Positions 57,513 to 64,000 of a stretch of 64,000 nucleotides of DNA are shown one piece after another; position 1 is the first letter of the stretch, and each line of letters opens with the position of its first letter. Under the pieces are notes generated by a model. That model made no database searches, was not told the origin of the DNA, and worked only from the letters and a program-made list of their open reading frames with translations. This DNA is from Sepiola atlantica (lineage: Eukaryota > Mollusca > Cephalopoda > Sepiida > Sepiolidae), in assembly GCA_963556195.1 (NCBI GenBank), contig OY744523.1:79145445-79209444 (forward strand). Reading direction: 5' to 3'. Made by a program: the position numbers and the translations under genes.

Positions 57513-60035
57513 CTACATACTGTTATTTTCTTTATGCCACTGAAATGCAGAAATCGTTTTTTCATACTCCTCATCAGTTATCTTGTATGTTCTTCCTGTA
57601 TATGTTGTTGGGGAAACAACACAAAGAATTTTCTTGATTGGAACAAACCATGTATCATCAATTTGCGGCCAATTGAATGTCTTGTGTGGTCCATGAGGGT
57701 GCATGAACTTGACGGTTACATCACCTTCCTCTGCATTAATTTCATTCACAATGCCAATCCACCAGAAAGAATTATAACCACAAGTTACATATTGCATTGA
57801 TGAAATGTCAGAGATTTCAAGAATTGATGGCAAGTTAAAATCATGGTTGTCTGTATATGATTCATCCTCGCTGGTCAGCTTATGACCAATGTTCGATGTT
57901 GACAATGGGGCAAAATGGTGGCTGCTTCTGCTTCCTGGTACTGTGTTTCCTCTGGCAAATCTTGCCTCAAGAAACTTTCTCACCTCCTCCATAGTTTCCA
58001 TACTAATATCAAAGAACTTGATTGCATACATCTCCAGGCAGACTTCTAGCATGGCTTTATAATCTAGGATTTGATTATTCAAAGGACGTTGAAGCGACCG
58101 TTTAGCCACATGTCGTTTTACTGAACTACCGATTCCATCACAAGGGGATTTTCCATGGCTTTTAGCAAAGAAAACCCACTCTGCATCAATCCCAAAGTCC
58201 TGTTTATGCAGACATAAATTTATGAAGTTTTTATAATTTTTATATTGACCCCCACAGCCATCACTGAAGTAAGTCATTTTGTTAACATGAGGCAATAATG
58301 CATGAATGTAGTGAACTGTCATTGTCTGGGTTTTATACACGAATGCAGTGTCATGGTTGTTGTCATTAGAAATAAAACACAATGAAAGATGCTTCAGTGT
58401 TCCATCGGAATCTCGGTAGTAAAGCACTACAGGGTGCAATATTCCTTGCTCCACTGAAAACTTTGGATTTCGTTTTGTATGAGAAATTGATAATTTTCTG
58501 CAAAGTCTACAAGGACAAAAACCTCATTCGAACAAAGATTCTCTTTCTTTTTAGTCAAGTATCTAGTTTGACATTTTGTTATATATGAGTGTCGTGTGAG
58601 ATTGTCGATTTTGTCAATCAAGAAATCTTTGTATTCTTCATACGTTGTTGTACGAGTACTTAATGTGGCACGGTCAGTTGTGTCCAATTGACTAAAATTA
58701 AATTCATCATCTGGATCCACATCAACCAGCTTTTCATCCAAGAACTTCTGCAATGCTTCTCTGCCAGGACATGCCTCACAACGGTGCATCATGCATTCCT
58801 TGTTGGAAGAATTACAAACTAGTTTTGAGATCAAATCCTTGTAAGTGACGTCCCAACCAATGGCGTCTACAAGAAGTTTCGCATTCTGATGTATGCTACA
58901 CACACAAACAGAATGGGTACCTTTAGATCCAGCTAATACACACCACTTTGGACGCAACTGAGAAAATTTGAAAAACCCCACCTTGACATTGGGATACTTC
59001 TGTTTAAAAGCAGCATACAATTCATCCAGGTTTCATAGTATTAAATGCTTTTGTTTGTGAACACCCTTTGCAATACTAACATAGTCCTTTTTACCTGGCA
59101 TTTGATGGCTGTATTCATCATTTTCATACATGTGTACTACCAGTTCTGCTGTCTCTGGAGAGTATTTTCCCTTTTTTAGGGGCAGACTTTGAGAGAATAC
59201 CACTCACATTCTTTAGTTCCCTGGCAGTTCGAACAACATACTCTGACACCTTGAAGAATTTGGAACAGTATTCACGAGACCACGAATCAGGAGCAAGTGT
59301 CATGATTTGGATTTGATCTGGAGTTGAGGCTTTCTTCAATTTTTCCTTCATCAGATCATGTAATCTATCCAATTTTAATGCTTTCTCTTTGATTTCTTTT
59401 TCAATATGCACTGATTCTGACACAGTCAATTCTTCAGCGTCGACTTTGTATACAGTCGAAGGGTCGCTTTTGAGTGTTCCAATCACTTATTCTAATTTCC
59501 TTTTGGCACTATGAACACGACTATGAGGAGCAACACCATGTAAAGCGACAGGAGAAATGTCCATGGATTTCAGACTAATATTCAAGTTTTTTTGTGAGGT
59601 TTGCAAAAGTTCACAGGTGTAGTCTGCATCTATCCTGTCTGTATCATAGATCAGTCTCACATATTTCATCATACACTGAGGACAAAGAATGTGTCCTGGT
59701 GTTACATTGTACCCTCTCACCTCCAGCTCTTTTGCCATCACCAACGCTATCAGCTGTATGCCTTTGACTTTACTTTTATGTTGTAACAATCCACCGTGGC
59801 ACTTCTTTGAGGCCTTTGCTCTATGTTCAAATGCATTTCCAAAATATTTTTTGTGATGAAAGCAGATGGTTGATAACTCGCCTTTATGTTCCTTGAACCC
59901 AGCTCTCCACAACAACGCCTCAACAACGTCTTTGTTCAAATCCAACATATTCTCAATTTCTTTGGAACAATCATAGTCTAATTTGTGACATTCCAAATTG
60001 AGTTCGACACCAACAGAGCAAGCTTCATCAGTCAT
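57513..60035 (-). pseudogene. Transposase-like coding region of an unnamed family, four lesions
   Basis: Start: ATG at 60035, preceded by an in-frame TAA. N-terminal 182 codons hold Cys/His pairs (STICFHHKKYFGN, SKKCHGG, GHILCPQCMMKYV), a likely zinc-binding region. Next comes a Lys/Glu-rich helix (EKEIKEKALKLDRLHDLMKE), then a helix-turn-helix-like SREYCSKFFKVSEYVV. The core follows: LRPKWCVLAGSKGTHSVCVC, a CMMHRCEACPG cluster, VFVLVDFAENY, and, in the last 313 codons, MTYFSDGCGGQYKN and SHGKSPCDGIGSSVKR. The spaced acidic residues in DFAENY, SDGCGGQ and PCDG suggest an RNase H-like nuclease; that is inference. Lesions: TAA at 59487-59489, a frameshift near 59145, TGA at 59033-59035 and a frameshift near 58440. 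All segments otherwise read on in register, so decay is recent. I do not know a family name. A host gene with sequencing errors is a less likely alternative. Confidence 0.7.
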
Positions 60036-60880
60036 CTTGTTTTCTTTTGTTTACTGTTGAATTGAAGACAAAACAACAAAATAGAATATATAGAGATAAT
60101 CAGGTAACTTAAGTTTGGTAGCAGGGGATGAGTAAGCAGTTAGTGAAGAGATTTATATACATTTTTCCAGTGAATTGAAAGGAAAATCAACATTTAAAAT
60201 ATTCATAAATTTGTGCCTACCTCCAATTCTTCTATATTTTCTACAGCTAATTTCTTGGTATAAGAATCAAGTGCTGCCTAACTTTCTTGCCTGCATAATG
60301 GAATAAAGAAATTGCACCAACTACTATTATATATTTTAATTAGGTATAGATAATGTTTTTCATTTAAAATTATTTTAGGATTGTTGCAGTACATTATGGT
60401 GAACTAATCCAGCTCCGTTGCATATGGGACACGTTTTACTGAAAAAAATTAACCATTAACTAATGCAGGCATAATAGGCAAAGAAAAACTTTGTTATACA
60501 AGAAATATGATCAATATTTAAGCAGCTATTGTGGTTCCGTAGCCAAAATTGGCATAATCATTGGATTCTGGTGACATTGGACCAAAGCGCCGTTGCGCAT
60601 GGGACATTTTGACGATGTTTCGCTCAGTCATTTTACAATGGATGGTCTTACAGAAGAGAGGTTGCTCATCTTTCTCTACTCCATCGCTATTTTCATGGTA
60701 GGTGCTCGATTGAGCTCGAGTCTATGGTTCGCCCCTGTATAACATTCACAACAAAAACTCGTCGAGCTGCAACCATAGGTATTCATATGCAAACGAAAAA
60801 AACATTGTTACACAATTGTTTTTACAATACCATGCACTCACTGACGCAGGGAAAACAAGCCTAATTAATTTTCAACACAT
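60036..60880. other. Upstream flank with a short direct repeat
   Basis: Non-coding. ccgttgcatatgggacacgt (about 60416) and ccgttgcgcatgggacattt (about 60590) form a diverged direct repeat. These may be 5' elements of the transposase-like unit, but no terminal inverted repeat was found. Confidence 0.4.
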
Positions 60881-60881
60881 G

Positions 60882-61050
60882 CATTCTTGATTCGAACGAG
60901 CCTATCGAGAAAAAGGAAAGGTGGAGGAGAGTAATCGAGTGTGAGTTTAATATTATTGTAGCAACTGTACATACAAAATTATTAAACTCACACTCGATTA
61001 CTCTCCTCCACCTTTTCTTTTCCTCGATAGGCTCGTTCGAATCAAGAATG
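60882..61050. repeat. Near-perfect inverted repeat, 70-bp arms, about 29-bp loop
   Basis: cattcttgattcgaacgagc through gtggaggagagtaatcgagt to gtgagtttaat (60882-60951) is mirrored by attaaactcacactcgatta...gaatcaagaatg (60981-61050), with only two or three differences near the aaaagg/ttttcc segment. This is the strongest hairpin in the window and could be a foldback element, or an end of the adjacent transposase-like unit. Confidence 0.93.
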
Positions 61051-61335
61051 GCTGCATTGTGAACTTTTAAGATACCAAACTTTGAGTTATAGCAACCGTC
61101 CCAATCATCTCAAGCGGTCAGTCACTTATCGCTCTTGTATATGGATAAAATGCATTTGCTCACGTCTCAGTGAATAAAACACTAATATAGACCTACTTAT
61201 CTTATCAGACAGTGTCTTTAAAAAAATACTCTTTAAAATTCATCTAAAAAGCTGTAAAGGTAGCCTAAAAACTAAACAGACAGAAACCAACGTATGTGTT
61301 AGTAAGTGTGTACCACACACATCTCGTCGGGGGGT
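61051..61335. other. No recognised feature
   Basis: Short non-coding interval. Confidence 0.4.
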
Positions 61336-61339
61336 TGTT

Positions 61340-62600
61340 GAACAGCTTGTAAGAATAGTTCTGGTTGCAGTTTCTTAAGCACTATGATTGGAAGATTATC
61401 AAGATTAGTTGCCTTGCTGGCATCACGGTTTTTGATAAGTTTGGCAACATCTCGGACAGATATATGGATTTCGCTCAGTGTTTACCATCATAGGGGAAAA
61501 TTCAGGAAATAGGCGGTCCTTATCGCAATGAGTGGAGTTTGATGCAAAGTTCTTTGCAAACGTTTGGCTTTATCAGATGCTGAGGAAATCACTTGGTTCA
61601 TTGATGAAGATTAGATAACAAAGAGGGTCCTAAACAGATGTTAGACCTCTATAGGTCTAACATCTGTTTAGGATCCTTTTTGGTATTCACCAAACTCTTG
61701 ATTTAACAAATTGGGCATAGGATTCTTTTGTGTTTTTTATAACTCTGTTACACTGATTGCAAGCCATTCTAAAAGCCACTTTAGTTTCAGAGCATCTATT
61801 TGTTCCAACTATTTAAATAGTGATTTCTATGAACAATGGAGGCAGCACATTCAGGTTTACCAAAGCTGGCTGTTTAGTTTCTGTTGGAATCAGTTATATC
61901 GGATACAATACAGGACACATTCTTTTCAAAAATGAAGTGCAGAGGAATTTCTGATATGAAAGATTTGAGGCTGTTTTAGTCAGCCATTGAGTATCGATAC
62001 ACTGTGCGATGGCGAAGGACATCAATTGAGACAACTGAGTGATGAGAAGATCCCAGCAGAGACAGAAGAATTTGTGTTTGATCCTAAGCAAGGGAAAAAT
62101 CGTGACGAAACCTCCCTTGATCATCAATCTTGTTTGAGTGAACTAACCATTCAACATTGTGAACATTAAAGTCACTACAGACTTGCTGGCAGAAGGGTAA
62201 ACAGACAAGATATGGTCAATTTTCTCAGAGATACTCTCAAAGATCCGAACTCTGTCATTGTGGGGATGATAGAGGGCAAAGATCATCGCGGTGATCTAAG
62301 TGCTTCAAAGAAACACATATAGAGCAATTTAGGATCTTCTTTGAAGATGTCCCTACAACATGGAAAGCTATCCCTAATGTAGGCACAAATTTCATGTCCA
62401 TGAGAATCGGGTTTTGATGTTACGTTCAAATAACCTTTAATCATGAAATCATCGGTAGAAGCTGACATGCTAATGCCAGTTTCACACAAAAAGAATAGGT
62501 CCGGTTTAGTCTCCTGTAAGTTGATTTTAATCTCTGGAAGGTTGGAACACCGACCCCTAATGTTGGAAATCCACGTTTTGTTTTAGAACTTTTCATGTTG
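61340..62600 (-). pseudogene. LINE relic with endonuclease N-terminus
   Basis: From 62600 down the minus strand: WISNIRGRCSNLPEIKINLQ and PDLFFLCETGISM (62560-62460) are the start of an apurinic-type endonuclease of jockey/CR1 elements (NIRG...P.ILALCET). It continues with an open 68-codon segment (62489-62283) and DFSLA- and LGSSHHSVVSIDV-type remains (about 62060, His in place of Asp in the SDH motif). A decayed linker and RT start lie towards 61340 (FPYDGKH, MLPNLSKTVMPA). It is 3'-truncated before the RT catalytic box. Numerous stops. A 46-bp palindrome (61628-61673) interrupts it. Confidence 0.7.
61628..61673. repeat. Palindrome in the LINE relic, 21-bp arms, 4-nt spacer
   Basis: tcctaaacagatgttagacct (61628-61648) is followed by ctat and its perfect reverse complement (61653-61673). 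Confidence 0.95.
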
Positions 62601-62604
62601 GGGT

Positions 62605-63585
62605 TTGTAAAATTTGTGGAAGAGAGCCGTAGATGGGTTGCGAGACAAAACACGGAGAATGAGTAAACAATTTATTATTTTGGAAACCATTGAAGAAAGA
62701 AAAGCCGTAGCAGTTACCACCAATATGGCATCGAGAAACGCCACCGGAAACTACTGCATCGTTCAGATTTCATTCACCAAATGACAAAAGAATCAAGTGA
62801 TCTTTGTTCATATTGTACATTACTCTGACTATGGAGGATTTTATAGATTATTTAGTGTTATTATGAGGGCACTCATTAACCTTTTTCTCAACTATGCTCC
62901 TTACATAGTAATCCAATGGATGGAGATTTGTGGATTGAGGAGGACAAATGTTAGGAGTTATGAACATTTTCTGCCATTAATTTCTGTGTTGCTTGTTGAA
63001 ACACATAAGGTCCTCATTACATACATTGTTGATTCATGGCTTAACCACTGTTTGCAGAACATCTATGTAGGCAGAAATGGTTAGTCTAACACTTTGTAAA
63101 AAGAACTGAGGTAGCACCACATGTCTTCAATACCTTCAATACCATGATAGTTGCAGCAAATGTCGTATGCATTAATCTTAGAACTTCAAAAAAGTGACAC
63201 TACCAGCAACTTTTGCCACTGGACAGGGTATAAAAGCGTTTGTCTTTAGAAATATGTTTTATCGAAGTAAATTCGTGTGAATCAACATGGTACAACTTTG
63301 TTGACCGGCTTGATTCTGGTGGTGACATTCTTGCAGGAGGGACCACGTAATGTTGCCAACATCCCTAAGTGAGTCCGTGCTGTTATCCACTTGACCACCG
63401 TCACCTTTTCATTTACTTTCAATTGTTGATAACATTACGCATCATCAATGCTCATTGCTTAATGTCGTGTAAACACGGGGAATAGTAATTTGTCACGTGT
63501 GTTTTATATTTGCTTATATTTTGACAAAATTCAGCTTCATGCTTGTTAAGCTGTGGAACGAGAACAATGTGAAGCACTTTTCATA
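62605..63585. other. No recognised feature
   Basis: Mixed-composition DNA with a 95-codon plus-strand frame (62797-63084) that shows no domain I recognise. It may be an eroded repeat. Confidence 0.4.
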
Positions 63586-63586
63586 C

Positions 63587-63682
63587 TTTGACGAGTGATG
63601 CCTATTTTTATTTGACCAGTGATGCCTATTTTTATTTGACCAGTGATGCCTATTTTTATTTGATCAGTGATGCCTATTTTTA
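63587..63682 (+). repeat. 24-bp tandem repeat, about four units
   Basis: ttgaccagtgatgcctattt plus ttat repeats with a 24-bp period; units differ by one base (gacgagt, gaccagt, gatcagt). As 24 is divisible by 3, a minus-strand frame reads repeating GITGQIKI, an artefact. Confidence 0.93.
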
Positions 63683-64000
63683 AGAGGGAGGAAATGATTG
63701 AATGCCCTAGAAATTCATGGCATCTAAATTCAATAGACAGCACAAGGCATGTCCATCCCATTTTTATACAGTCTGGGTTTTTCTTTTGCTGGAGTGCCTC
63801 ACCCTTGTTCTCCTCCCAAGGTAAAGTTAACTCTATTACGAGGACACTCTTCTTCTATACTGACCATGCTACAATGTCAGGATGCTCGTCTGATTGAATG
63901 ATATGAACTGAAAAATCTTAGGCACGTCATTCACCGGCTTCATGTAAGGAAGTTTTTTGCTTTTTCTCACAGGACATTTGACTTCCTTGGGAAACTGAAT
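63683..64000. other. No recognised feature
   Basis: The window ends in non-coding or unrecognised repeat DNA. A 76-codon plus frame (63667-63897) has no domain. Confidence 0.35.

Noticed and set aside
57534..58588. Plus-strand frames (57534-57800 and 58382-58588) opposite the transposase-like region
   Set aside because: They are antisense shadows of the conserved minus-strand frames and have no recognised domain.

Overview
The window looks like intergenic or intronic DNA from a large, AT-rich, repeat-laden animal genome. I found no intact protein-coding gene, no complete tRNA or rRNA, and no prokaryotic gene structure. TTAGGG-type telomere motifs, long TA microsatellites, several degraded non-LTR retrotransposons, Tc1/mariner relics and two large minisatellites fit a metazoan. 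The transposon mix suggests a lophotrochozoan, and a cephalopod mollusc is my best guess, but this is inference only.

Layout. 0-1 kb: a short retroposon whose head matches U2 snRNA, bounded by a 10-bp target-site duplication and carrying several perfect hairpins, then a weak minisatellite. 2.2-8.5 kb: a 46-bp minisatellite of about 130 copies with higher-order structure, which flips orientation at a perfect palindrome (8158-8181) and decays as inverted copies. 9.4-9.7 kb: a Tc1-like transposase remnant. 15.5-17.0 kb: a 42-bp minisatellite of 36 copies that stays open in two frames by arithmetic. 18-25 kb: three different LINE remnants plus an extremely AT-rich block. 26.0-26.4 kb: three TA arrays.

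29.4-36 kb is the most unusual part. At least four foldback or terminal-inverted-repeat elements (one nested around a degenerate telomeric-repeat island) and several shorter palindromes are packed into about 6.5 kb. 38.4-39.2 kb: a 93-bp tandem repeat that contains telomeric hexamers and changes length in 6-bp steps, next to a LINE scrap. 39.9-41.0 kb: two degraded tandem arrays. 41.0-41.3 kb: an inverted pair whose arms carry a hammerhead-like core. 42.4-43.2 kb: a possible solo LTR. 46.0-51.1 kb: two same-strand copies of one LINE family, a third 3' fragment of which lies at 30.1-30.5 kb. 52.2-52.8 kb: a scrap of the same LINE family as at 21-22 kb. 54.1-55.1 kb: a dead mariner. 57.5-60.0 kb: the longest gene-like reading frame, a transposase-like coding region on the minus strand broken by four lesions. 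60.9-61.05 kb: a 70-bp-arm hairpin. 61.3-62.6 kb: another LINE with an endonuclease start.

The genes do not work together as a pathway; this is a graveyard of mobile elements. The informative signals are structural: the U2-headed retroposon, the foldback cluster, the arrays with datable internal order, and tight palindromes that can be compared with paralogous LINE copies lacking them.
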